From Candidatus Heimdallarchaeota archaeon (GTDB lineage Archaea > Asgardarchaeota > Heimdallarchaeia > Heimdallarchaeales > Kariarchaeaceae), in NCBI GenBank assembly GCA_021399405.1, contig JAAFKL010000454.1, positions 1 to 9,274 of the forward strand: a DNA stretch of 9,274 bases. Reading direction: 5' to 3'. This document shows positions 1 to 5,983 of this stretch, piece after piece. Numbering within the stretch: the stretch's first letter is position 1; the number at the start of each line of letters is the position of its first letter. The translations under genes were made by a program, and so were the position numbers. The notes beneath the pieces were generated by a model that saw only the letters and a program-made list of their open reading frames with translations, was not told the DNA's origin and made no database searches.

Positions 1-480
1 ATTTTATTGTTAATAACAGGTGTTTTCTCTCCTGGATCTAATCCAGGTAATAATGAGTTCGTGAAAAGTGAAGATTTACCTGAAAATACTTTTACTCAAT
101 TGAATGGAGAAAAGTTCTCGATTGTTTTATATAGTTCACCCACATGTGGATGTTGCCATAACTATGTTTCATATTTGAATGATAATGGCTTTGACACTTT
201 TCAAAAACGTACTGAAGCCTACCAAGACATAAAGGATGAAAATTTGATTCCTGAGAATCAACGGAGTTGCCACACGGCAATTATTGGGGATTATTTCATA
301 GAGGGACATATTCCACTCTCTGTTGTGTTTGATCTGTTATCACAGAATCCAGATATTAATGGGATTTCACTCCCTGGTATGCCACATGGTTCTCCCGGAA
401 TGGGGGGTGATAAAAATGAAGATTGGGTAATTTCATCTATTGCCAATGGGCAAGTTGTTGGAGTCTTTGCAACAGTTTAG
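1..480 (+). CDS. DUF411-family copper-binding protein, exported, 5' end cut by window edge
   Basis: The frame is open from base 1, so the start lies outside the window. The first visible residues, ILLLITGVFSPG, look like the end of a signal peptide or lipoprotein/TM anchor, which suggests export. The mature part matches DUF411 throughout: YSSPTCGCCHNYV with the CxCC cluster at codons 145-156, then the SCHTA motif, the GDYFIEGHIP segment and the closing LPGMPHGSPGM segment. Proteins of this family are small and are linked to Cu(I) binding and copper resistance. The TTG at 7 could be read as a start but would cut the hydrophobic leader, so I treat the gene as partial. The next gene starts 9 bases after the stop and encodes a CuA protein, so a role in copper supply to that protein is a reasonable inference, not something the sequence proves. 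Confidence 0.9.
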   Translation: MLLLITGVFSPGSNPGNNEFVKSEDLPENTFTQLNGEKFSIVLYSSPTCGCCHNYVSYLNDNGFDTFQKRTEAYQDIKDENLIPENQRSCHTAIIGDYFIEGHIPLSVVFDLLSQNPDINGISLPGMPHGSPGMGGDKNEDWVISSIANGQVVGVFATV

Positions 481-482
481 GT
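479..482 (+). promoter_or_regulatory. Weak Shine-Dalgarno site of the CuA gene
   Basis: The bases AGGT overlap the stop codon of the DUF411 gene and lie 7 bases before the ATG at 490. This spacing supports that start and translation of both genes from one transcript. Confidence 0.4.
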
Positions 483-489
483 AGAACAT

Positions 490-1341
490 ATGATAAAAAA
501 CCGACCATATTTTGCAATCTCAGTAGTGATAGTATTGTTACTAACATCAGGAACATTTTTTTTAAGTAGTATAAATGATGAAGAAGTTCTAGATCCAATT
601 GGTGGTACAGAAAGACCATATTACTTTCGGATCGAATTATCTCAATGGTCAATGAAAGTGACAGATTTAAACAGAATTGAGGACTTAATGTTAGATGGAT
701 ATTCAATAAATGAAGCTTTTGCAGAATCTTCATATGTAGGTTATTTGGGAAAATTGGAAATGGGGAGTCAAGTATTTTTACAAATATATTCACTAGATGT
801 ACAACATGGGATATCAATAAATGAATTAGATATAGGCATTTCAATTCTGGAACCTACAGAAGACATCGATTCAACCATCCCTTTTTTTTATGATTTTTAT
901 CTCCCCAATACTGATACATCTATTACTGCTTATTGTCAAGTTTATTGTGGATTAGGGCATTCAAACATGAAACTTCGTTTTGACGTGGGAGATGGTAAAC
1001 CCCAATATGGAAAATTGGTGTTTAACGTATTTTTAATTTTGACTGCAATCGTTGGTATCTCATTTTCATATCTCATTTCATCCCCAATCAAGAGAAAAGT
1101 ATATCTTACAATACAAGCATCAAGTTCAATTCGGCCTTCGAAGTCTTCATTGACAACGTTTAATCTGTTTGATATTTCCAGATTGTCCGAAAAAGAATTA
1201 ATTGCGTTACGACAAGGATATTTAGATATTTCTAAAACTGGGGTTTTATTGGAAACATTCTCTGCCCTTTCTGTTGAAAAAGCTAAAGCTTGGATATCTA
1301 ATAATAAAAATAGTAATAACTGGAACCTTATCGAATTTTAA
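490..1341 (+). CDS. Membrane-anchored CuA cupredoxin, cytochrome oxidase subunit II-like
   Basis: The 283-residue protein has an N-terminal membrane helix (about 7-27), an outside cupredoxin domain (about 40-170), a second helix (about 177-198) and a roughly 85-residue tail. The cupredoxin carries the full binuclear CuA ligand set: H106 in SLDVQHG, then C149, C153, H157 and M160 in CQVYCGLGHSNM, matching the C-x3-C-x3-H-x2-M signature of COX2 and nitrous oxide reductase. The segment IELSQWSMKV resembles the QWxW strand of COX2. CuA centres accept electrons from cytochromes or blue copper proteins. The build is unusual: COX2 has its helices before the cupredoxin, while here one follows it, with a basic (PIKRK) and otherwise unrecognised tail probably in the cytoplasm. 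No oxidase subunit I is visible. The ATG is 9 bases after the DUF411 stop, so the two are probably co-transcribed. It may be an oxidase subunit, an electron carrier or a copper sensor. Confidence 0.85.
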   Translation: MIKNRPYFAISVVIVLLLTSGTFFLSSINDEEVLDPIGGTERPYYFRIELSQWSMKVTDLNRIEDLMLDGYSINEAFAESSYVGYLGKLEMGSQVFLQIYSLDVQHGISINELDIGISILEPTEDIDSTIPFFYDFYLPNTDTSITAYCQVYCGLGHSNMKLRFDVGDGKPQYGKLVFNVFLILTAIVGISFSYLISSPIKRKVYLTIQASSSIRPSKSSLTTFNLFDISRLSEKELIALRQGYLDISKTGVLLETFSALSVEKAKAWISNNKNSNNWNLIEF

Positions 1342-1401
1342 ATTTGTTGCTTTGACCGATTTATTAGAGAATAGAACATTTACCCCATTCATATTTAAAA
1401 T

Positions 1402-1773
1402 TTAATTAATTGGATGTCTATGATCAACTAATTGTTTTTCACTGAATAAAAAGGAACCTCCCATTTTAAATATGTTTATCGTATCCCTTACTGTTGACGC
1501 TGTGCATTGCCACAATTCAACATCATCTATCTTGTTATTGTCCCTGAATTCTTTACAGAAACTATTAGCAACAACAGAATCTATACCAAGTTTTTTGTAA
1601 GTCGACAAGTTCATTTCACTGGAATCTTGTACTGTGATGTCATGAATAAGGAAAGGTCGTGATTCTTCATTATTTGTGTTGTATAAAATAAATGCTTTCG
1701 CTTCGAGTGGACAATTTGTCACTTTACTGGACAAATTCGGATTGGAATCTTTGGTTGGAATACAAATTTTCAT
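1402..1773 (-). CDS. NifX/NifB-C-like dinitrogenase iron-molybdenum cofactor domain protein
   Basis: This 123-residue protein begins MKICIPTKDSNPNLSSKV, the opening strand and loop of the Di-Nase_FeMo-co fold found in NifX, NafY and the NifB C-terminus. It keeps the later pattern of a central KKLGIDSVVANSF segment and a conserved region with VELWQCTASTVRDTINIF. Stand-alone archaeal members of this family have no settled function; they are thought to bind or carry metal clusters. The usual HFG motif after the first loop is missing and is replaced by TNCPLEAKAF. C21, C73, C90 and the C-terminal DHRH are possible metal ligands. No nitrogenase gene is visible nearby, so a nitrogen-fixation role is not supported. 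The ATG is favoured by a Shine-Dalgarno-like site 7 bases upstream. The gene converges on the CuA gene with a 60-base gap. Confidence 0.75.
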   Translation of the reverse strand: MKICIPTKDSNPNLSSKVTNCPLEAKAFILYNTNNEESRPFLIHDITVQDSSEMNLSTYKKLGIDSVVANSFCKEFRDNNKIDDVELWQCTASTVRDTINIFKMGGSFLFSEKQLVDHRHPIN

Positions 1774-1780
1774 ATTAAGA

Positions 1781-1786
1781 ACCTCT
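1781..1786 (-). promoter_or_regulatory. Shine-Dalgarno site of the NifX-like gene
   Basis: On the minus strand AGAGGT lies 7 bases before the ATG at 1773. It is one of the clearest ribosome binding sites in the window and fixes the start. Confidence 0.6.
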
Positions 1787-1901
1787 TTCGCACTTTATTT
1801 GTAGTTGAATCCTCTTATTTTTGAGTTTCAAAATAAAATACGATGTATCAACAATTGACATATTATGTATAAGAATATAGTTCAAATTATTGTTGAGCTT
1901 C

Positions 1902-1914
1902 ATTGAAAATCAAA
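1902..1914 (+). repeat. Direct repeat copy 1 (ATTGAAAATCAAA)
   Basis: The 13 bases ATTGAAAATCAAA recur exactly at 1993-2005, 91 bases further on. In such AT-rich DNA this may be chance or a binding site pair. Confidence 0.45.
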
Positions 1915-1992
1915 TTAAATTGAGCAATACAGTTCCGATTTCTAATTGAGGTATTAAATATAGATATGACATACAATGATAGATAGAAATTA

Positions 1993-2005
1993 ATTGAAAA
2001 TCAAA
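1993..2005 (+). repeat. Direct repeat copy 2 (ATTGAAAATCAAA)
   Basis: Second exact copy of the 13-base repeat at 1902-1914, in the same orientation within the same non-coding region. Confidence 0.45.
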
Positions 2006-2160
2006 GTTCGCAAGTATAAGAATTGCAAATGAGATAAAATTTTCAATATCGATTTTTTATCTATATTCTTTGGGCTTATCGATTATCCCAATTCTTTTAC
2101 AAAGTTATAAAATTATATCCGATTAAATTTACAAATTATTGAATAACCAAGCTTTCAACT

Positions 2161-2883
2161 TCAATAATTTACACTAACAAATGATCCTATTAATTCAGAC
2201 AAAACTCCTGCTATGACTGCTATGAGAAAGAATTTTACTCCTGATTTTAGACACGAGCTCTTTGCAAAGTGCCCTTTTAGGACACCCATCGTAAACAAAG
2301 CTAATCCAGTGGAAATTAATGCAGCGATATATGCTGTCCGACCCTCAGTAATCAAAAATGGTACAATTGGAAACATCGCTCCGATCAAAAAAGCACCAAA
2401 CATAACCATCGCATTTTTGTAAGGATTTACATCTTCAATTCCTGGTAAATCTAAAACCAGACTTCTGAAGTTCTGAAATAGAGTTTCTTCTTTCTCTGAT
2501 AGTAGTTTGACAACTTCATAAGAGGTTGGTTTATCTAAACCTAACTCTTGCAATTGTATCATAACACTTTGTTGCGCGATATACGGTTCCTCATCAAAAT
2601 CCTGTTTTGCTTCTTCTATTTCTGCTAACAATAGATCTTTCTCTGCTTCTGCTGAAAGCAAGGATCCCGCTGCCATGGAAAGCGCAGCCGCGATGGCACC
2701 GGTAATACCAGTTACAATTACAATTTTTGGTTGATCTCCGAAAGCACCATACACGCCTGTAATTAGTCCTAAAATTGATATTAACCCATCTTGAATACCA
2801 AACACAAAATCTCTGGTTTGACTTTTAAGCTCTATTCGTGCCTGTCTCTTTTGCACTTGTTCTAAATGATTACTTGACATCAT
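2161..2883 (-). CDS. VIT1/CCC1-family iron/manganese transporter
   Basis: This is a five-helix membrane protein of 240 residues. Helix 1 has the family signature DFVFGIQDGLISILGLITGV (about 25-44), and helix 2 has ALSMAAGSLLSAEAEKD (about 67-83). A charged cytosolic segment follows (about 84-150), rich in Glu and containing EEPYIAQQ, the region that binds metal in plant VIT1. Three more helices lie at about 156-178, 184-203 and 214-234. Characterised relatives export Fe2+ or Mn2+ from the cytosol to a vacuole or, in prokaryotes, probably out of the cell. No N-terminal ferritin-like domain is present. Two ATG codons stand in tandem at 2883 and 2880; the GAAGGTG site at 2886-2892 gives better spacing to the second (5 bases). 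It lies 18 bases after the peroxiredoxin gene and is probably in one transcript with it, pairing iron control with peroxide removal. Confidence 0.9.
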   Translation of the reverse strand: MMSSNHLEQVQKRQARIELKSQTRDFVFGIQDGLISILGLITGVYGAFGDQPKIVIVTGITGAIAAALSMAAGSLLSAEAEKDLLLAEIEEAKQDFDEEPYIAQQSVMIQLQELGLDKPTSYEVVKLLSEKEETLFQNFRSLVLDLPGIEDVNPYKNAMVMFGAFLIGAMFPIVPFLITEGRTAYIAALISTGLALFTMGVLKGHFAKSSCLKSGVKFFLIAVIAGVLSELIGSFVSVNY

Positions 2884-2901
2884 AACACCTTCTTAATACT
2901 T

Positions 2902-3384
2902 TTAATAATCTACTGGACACATTCTTCCGGATTGTATTGCTTCAAATATTCTGAGGGTTTCCTCAACTGATCTACCAACATTTCTATTGGTAACCATAGA
3001 GAATTCCACGTTATAATCAGGTCCAATTATAAATGTAGCTCGTTTAGCCATACCGTCAGGATCTAGAACTCCTGCAGTTTTTGATAATTCATGATTATGA
3101 TCACTTAAGAGTGGGAAAGACAAACCAAGTTCTTTTATCCATGCTTTATGTGTATCAACTTCATCTACCGAGATCCCATAAATTTGTCCACCTTCTGCAT
3201 TGATTTTATTCTTATGTTTTTCAAATGCCTTGGCCTCTGTGGGACAAATAAAGCTGAAGTCTTCTGGATAAAAAAAGAGAATCGTCCACTTATCCGTTAA
3301 AATCTCAGATGAATATGTACTGATCTCATCTTTCAATACTCCAACTAGCTTAAATTCGGGAAACCTATCTCCAACAGTTATCAT
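2902..3384 (-). CDS. Peroxiredoxin, AhpC/TSA family, probably typical 2-Cys
   Basis: This cytosolic thiol peroxidase (160 residues) reduces H2O2 and organic hydroperoxides. The thioredoxin-fold core carries the active site YPEDFSFICPTE with the peroxidatic Cys at 47, and the matching Arg (R115) is in AKRATFIIG. The C-terminal RMCPVDY supplies a likely resolving Cys at 156, as in typical 2-Cys AhpC/Prx proteins, which form head-to-tail dimers. It is shorter than bacterial AhpC (about 187) because the C-terminal arm is short. The reductant is not visible here; no AhpF or thioredoxin gene is nearby. The ATG has no clear Shine-Dalgarno site. The gene lies 85 bases after the HMA gene and 18 bases before the VIT gene on the same strand. 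Confidence 0.93.
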   Translation of the reverse strand: MITVGDRFPEFKLVGVLKDEISTYSSEILTDKWTILFFYPEDFSFICPTEAKAFEKHKNKINAEGGQIYGISVDEVDTHKAWIKELGLSFPLLSDHNHELSKTAGVLDPDGMAKRATFIIGPDYNVEFSMVTNRNVGRSVEETLRIFEAIQSGRMCPVDY

Positions 3385-3469
3385 ACGAACAAAAAATTCT
3401 CGAGTTTACTAAATTAGTTGGCTTTAGTGCAAGGGATAATTGTGTAATTCTTTCTGAATTTGCACGAAA

Positions 3470-3688
3470 CTAGGCTTCTTCGACTTCGTATCCCATTTGA
3501 CCGATTACTTGTACGACTTTGGCTTTATTATCCTCGAAATCGGGGGCAACATCCATAGTGCCTGTACCGGCTTCCCAATCGACATTCACATTGTTGGTAA
3601 ATTCAAATTTTGAAACACGTGCGGTAATTGAATTTGAACAACTTCCACAGGTCATTCCTTTAATTTTTAATTTTAATTCATTAGACAT
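3470..3688 (-). CDS. Heavy-metal-associated (HMA) domain protein, CopZ-like copper chaperone
   Basis: A single 72-residue HMA domain fills the gene. The metal site is GMTCGSC with C14 and C17 in the loop after the first strand, and the end of the domain has the usual GYEVEEA. Proteins of this size and motif are soluble Cu(I) chaperones that pass copper to P1B ATPases or regulators. No copper ATPase lies in this window, so the partner is unknown. The divergent gene 162 bases away encodes a metal-sensing PadR-type regulator, which fits a copper-responsive pair. A TATA box and a Shine-Dalgarno-like site are both visible upstream, which is rare in this window. Confidence 0.92.
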   Translation of the reverse strand: MSNELKLKIKGMTCGSCSNSITARVSKFEFTNNVNVDWEAGTGTMDVAPDFEDNKAKVVQVIGQMGYEVEEA

Positions 3689-3699
3689 TTTTTTAACTA

Positions 3700-3705
3700 A
3701 CCTCT
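3700..3705 (-). promoter_or_regulatory. Shine-Dalgarno site of the HMA gene
   Basis: AGAGGT on the minus strand lies 11 bases before the ATG at 3688, slightly far but with the same hexamer as the NifX-like gene. Confidence 0.4.
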
Positions 3706-3741
3706 ATATATCAATAACGGACATATCATTTTTTGATCTAT

Positions 3742-3760
3742 TATATATAAACCATCCTTT
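3742..3760 (-). promoter_or_regulatory. TATA box and purine-rich BRE of the HMA gene
   Basis: On the minus strand TTTATATA (3744-3751) matches the archaeal TATA consensus and is preceded by purine-rich AAAGGATGG, as expected for a B-recognition element. Transcription should start near 3721, giving a leader of about 32 bases that holds the Shine-Dalgarno site. The core TTATATATAA is a perfect palindrome, so it could also serve the divergent regulator gene. Confidence 0.6.
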
Positions 3761-3763
3761 TTG

Positions 3764-3786
3764 ATTAATTTACATATTAATTTCAT
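3764..3786 (+). repeat. Tandem AT-rich direct repeat in the HMA/PadR divergent region
   Basis: ATTAATTTACAT (3764-3775) is followed at once by ATTAATTTCAT (3776-3786), and a degenerate third unit starts at 3787. It lies between the HMA promoter and the regulator start, where an operator is expected, but chance repetition in AT-rich DNA is possible. Confidence 0.4.
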
Positions 3787-3850
3787 ATTTATTTTAATTG
3801 ACAAAATATCAAATCCTTTAAACATGAGAAATTATATAGTTTGTTAGCAG

Positions 3851-4291
3851 ATGGTCACAGAAGTAAAATTGGATTCAATGTTTCGTATTCAAACCCTATT
3901 ATTATTGAAAAAGAAAGAGGCTAAGAGTGGCTACGATCTTGCAAAAGAATTGGAACAAACCACTGGTAAGAAACCTAGCTCTGGAAAGCTTTACCCTTTT
4001 CTACACGAACTTCGGGACAATTCCTACATTGAAGAAATTGAGGATCAATCTGCTGGGGCTAGAAGCAAATCCAGTTATCGATTGACTGATGATGGAGCAT
4101 CTCTTGTGTCAGAACTCTTAGATCGAATGTCTAATATTTTGGACGCTCGTTTAGAGCAGTTACTAGATTCTTGTCATCACTGCGGTGTTAGATTGTATGA
4201 ATCCAAAGTGACCAAAACAATATCTGGTAAGGAATTATTATTCTGTTGTGAACATTGTATGAGTGCTTTTCTAGAAGCTGAAGCCCACTAA
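3851..4291 (+). CDS. PadR-type transcriptional regulator with C-terminal TRASH-like metal-binding domain
   Basis: Residues about 10-95 form a PadR winged helix: KSGYDLAKEL, then SSGKLYPFLHELRDNSYI, and a wing ending SSYRLTDDGASLVSEL. Residues 108-140 form a metal site, CHHCGVRLYES, followed by LLFCCEHCMSAF, giving C-x2-C-x20-C-C-x2-C with C108, C111, C132, C133 and C136. This resembles the TRASH domain of archaeal copper sensors such as CopR/CopT, but there it follows a different HTH type. The inferred role is a DNA-binding repressor or activator whose binding depends on copper or a similar metal. Its divergence from the CopZ-like gene supports copper. The ATG at 3851 precedes the HTH by a few residues; M10 (3878) is an alternative start, and neither has a Shine-Dalgarno site. 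The 3' end overlaps the opposing Cys-rich gene by 4 bases. Confidence 0.85.
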   Translation: MVTEVKLDSMFRIQTLLLLKKKEAKSGYDLAKELEQTTGKKPSSGKLYPFLHELRDNSYIEEIEDQSAGARSKSSYRLTDDGASLVSELLDRMSNILDARLEQLLDSCHHCGVRLYESKVTKTISGKELLFCCEHCMSAFLEAEAH

Positions 4292-4536
4292 TTATTTTTC
4301 TCAAGCAATTCTCGTTCTTTTTGATGTTTACTACAATAATTATTATTGCCATCTGGATTTTTAATAATCACAAAATCAATTTTACAATGTAAAAAGTCTT
4401 CAGAACAATCTTCATGTGGAACGTGATCCCTGTTCATACATCTCCATCTTTCAACGGATTCATCATCTTCATAACAGTGCTCATCACAATGAGGGAGGTC
4501 TTGCCCCCAAATTATGGTGAATTCTTCATCATCCAC
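4288..4536 (-). CDS. Small Cys/His-rich protein, unknown family
   Basis: I do not recognise this 82-residue acidic protein. It has seven Cys and several His in clustered pairs: CDEHC (17-21), a middle block with C33, H38, H41, C44, H50 and C51, and YCSKH (68-71). Such spacing suggests one or two zinc or other metal sites. It has no signal peptide or membrane helix. The start is GTG; an in-frame stop lies eight codons upstream, so no longer form is possible. It overlaps the end of the metal-sensing regulator gene by 4 bases in a convergent arrangement. Coding is likely because Cys/His are kept in pairs and the frame fills the gap well, but function is unknown; it may bind the same metal or be a zinc-finger partner. 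Confidence 0.65.
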   Translation of the reverse strand: MDDEEFTIIWGQDLPHCDEHCYEDDESVERWRCMNRDHVPHEDCSEDFLHCKIDFVIIKNPDGNNNYCSKHQKERELLEKNN

Positions 4537-4622
4537 ATATATTCTTGGTACTTGTTATTTAATATGATTTACTCACATCTTTATACCTACTAGTCAATAA
4601 ATCTAGATACTTTACTCAAACA

Positions 4623-5237
4623 TTACATTTTCTTAGTTACATCAATTGAAATGAGTTCTGTTTCCCTGAGTGAATGGCGACATAGAGGGCAAAAATTATT
4701 CTGTTTTACCCAATCTGTTAGGTGATCTTGATGCCCTCCACTTTGACAATATTTACAGATAACCACATTGGTAGTAGTCTCCACCCATTTTTGTAAACAA
4801 ACAATACATTTCTCCTCATCCATACGTGCTTGTAGATCCTCCATCCATGCTGAGAACTCCTCATCAGTATAGTTTTCATGACCTAATTTACTTTGGAAAT
4901 TTAGTAAAGCGTTTCTTATCCCTATTTTTCTGTGTTCAGGTACTTTGACACCCTTCACCACTAGTTCTTGATCATTATCAATTTTGGAAAGGTATCCAGC
5001 TATCTGGTTGTTAAGAGATTCTTTTACCTGATTGACCTTACCCCTCACATTATGTTCCAACCTCTTTTTCATACTACCTAGTCTAGTTTTCATTCCACCA
5101 AGATTTTGACCGCAATTGGGACAGAATTTATTATTGTCAGGAACCTGAAAGTTGCAATTGTTACAAGTTATCAAGCAAGTAACGGTAGTTTCAATCATAT
5201 TTGCGTCTTCGTATTGTTTTGTAGAATTTTTTTCCAT
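4623..5237 (-). CDS. Zinc-ribbon protein with C-terminal RING-type finger, possible E3-like
   Basis: Counted from the ATG at 5237 the protein has 204 residues. The N-terminus has a zinc ribbon with CNNC (25-28) and CPNC (39-42). A charged, mainly helical middle (about 48-140) follows. The C-terminus (144-186) has four ligand pairs, CIVC, CKYC, HQDH and CPLC, ending HLTDWVKQNNFCPLCRHSL, which closely resembles the HxxCIxxWLxxxxxCPxCR end of eukaryotic RING-H2 domains. The second and third pairs are C-x2-C and H-x2-H, unlike the usual C-x-H and H-x2-C. RING domains recruit E2 enzymes in ubiquitin ligation, and some archaea encode RING proteins in ubiquitin-like gene clusters; no E1, E2 or ubiquitin gene is in view. 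A TTG at 5258 would add seven residues. The divergent neighbour is a membrane protein gene. Confidence 0.78.
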   Translation of the reverse strand: MEKNSTKQYEDANMIETTVTCLITCNNCNFQVPDNNKFCPNCGQNLGGMKTRLGSMKKRLEHNVRGKVNQVKESLNNQIAGYLSKIDNDQELVVKGVKVPEHRKIGIRNALLNFQSKLGHENYTDEEFSAWMEDLQARMDEEKCIVCLQKWVETTTNVVICKYCQSGGHQDHLTDWVKQNNFCPLCRHSLRETELISIDVTKKM

Positions 5238-5316
5238 TTTGGTTTCGGTGTTAATCAATTGGTCACGAAACGGGTATTACCTATTAAAACTAACGAATTA
5301 TCAATGATAAAGGATC

Positions 5317-5967
5317 ATGTTAGAAGTAGCGGAGGTTAGGGACGGTAATTTTGAGATCAGTGATCTGTTCACTGATCAAGATCGCAAACAAATTATTTTC
5401 TATAAACAGTTACTACAGGCTTTTAGCATATTCTTACTTATTTTGGCTCTAATTATTATTGGACAATTGGATTCTTTACTTATACAAATTTTAATCACTC
5501 TACTCTTCCTATCAATTATAGGAGGTGTCGTGTATTTTGCAATTCAGTTTCATTTGCAGCTTACAGAAGAAATCAATGGGTTTGTGCTCATTTATGATGA
5601 TAATCTACAAGTTAATACTCTTCGAGTCAGAAGATGGTTAAAAGGTAAATATAGCGATTTTTCGGAAGAAGAGATACGATTTAATCAAGCAATTGGATTT
5701 CAAGCCCTGCTCAATGAAAACGGTGACATACAAGTTGAAGTAATAGTAGATCCTAATTTTCCTGGTTCCCCCATCTTTAAAACATATGATTTTGCAACCT
5801 TGGCTGAATTTATTCTTCTATTTCAAAAAGCCATGCCTAAACTGGATAAGTGGTATTATAAGGCAGAGGACGGAAATGAATGGTCATCAGAATTAACAAT
5901 TGAGTTGAATCAAGAGCTGCAATTAGCTCGAGTTCCTTGGCTGATACGAAAGTATTATGGGTTTTGA
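5317..5967 (+). CDS. Two-helix membrane protein, unknown family
   Basis: I do not recognise this 216-residue protein. A short acidic N-terminus is followed by two close membrane helices (about 31-50 and 53-77) joined by a short turn, so both ends face the same side, probably the cytoplasm. The remaining 135 residues look like a soluble alpha/beta domain, with GFVLIYDDNLQVNTLRVRRW resembling a strand pair. There are no Cys or clear catalytic motifs. The start at 5317 has no Shine-Dalgarno site, but an AT-rich element (ATTAAAAC, about 5282-5289) lies near -30, so a leaderless message is possible. The stop lies just before or overlapping the start of the F420 reductase gene, so the two are co-transcribed and may be co-regulated, which does not by itself tell its function. 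Confidence 0.75.
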   Translation: MLEVAEVRDGNFEISDLFTDQDRKQIIFYKQLLQAFSIFLLILALIIIGQLDSLLIQILITLLFLSIIGGVVYFAIQFHLQLTEEINGFVLIYDDNLQVNTLRVRRWLKGKYSDFSEEEIRFNQAIGFQALLNENGDIQVEVIVDPNFPGSPIFKTYDFATLAEFILLFQKAMPKLDKWYYKAEDGNEWSSELTIELNQELQLARVPWLIRKYYGF

Positions 5968-5983
5968 AAACCACAACAACAAT

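Larger units (their letters stand above)
1774..2160. other. AT-rich intergenic region without a visible gene
   Basis: This 387-base stretch separates the NifX-like gene start from the VIT gene end. No long ORF, tRNA-like cloverleaf or CRISPR-like array is seen. It should contain the NifX-like promoter, read leftward, and the VIT terminator. A 13-base direct repeat occurs in it, and bases around 2071-2088 (ending GGG to CCC about an ATCGAT core) form only an imperfect hairpin. Confidence 0.6.

Noticed and set aside
437..844. 135-codon frame on the minus strand
   Set aside because: It lies antisense to the CuA and DUF411 genes, is made mostly of Leu/Ile/His-rich low-complexity sequence, and no family motif is seen.
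1402..1773. Nitrogen fixation role for the NifX-like gene
   Set aside because: No nitrogenase or cofactor assembly gene is in the window, and stand-alone members of the family are common in non-fixing archaea.
2071..2088. Possible hairpin ending GGG/CCC around ATCGAT
   Set aside because: Several mismatches interrupt the stem and there is no T-tract right after it, so a terminator or RNA call is not supported.
3519..3764. 81-codon plus-strand frame over the HMA gene
   Set aside because: It is antisense to the well-supported HMA domain and its end runs through the HMA promoter.
5106..5339. 77-codon frame on the plus strand over the RING gene start
   Set aside because: It overlaps the zinc-ribbon coding region and the start of the membrane protein gene; the opposing frames have clear motifs and this one has none.
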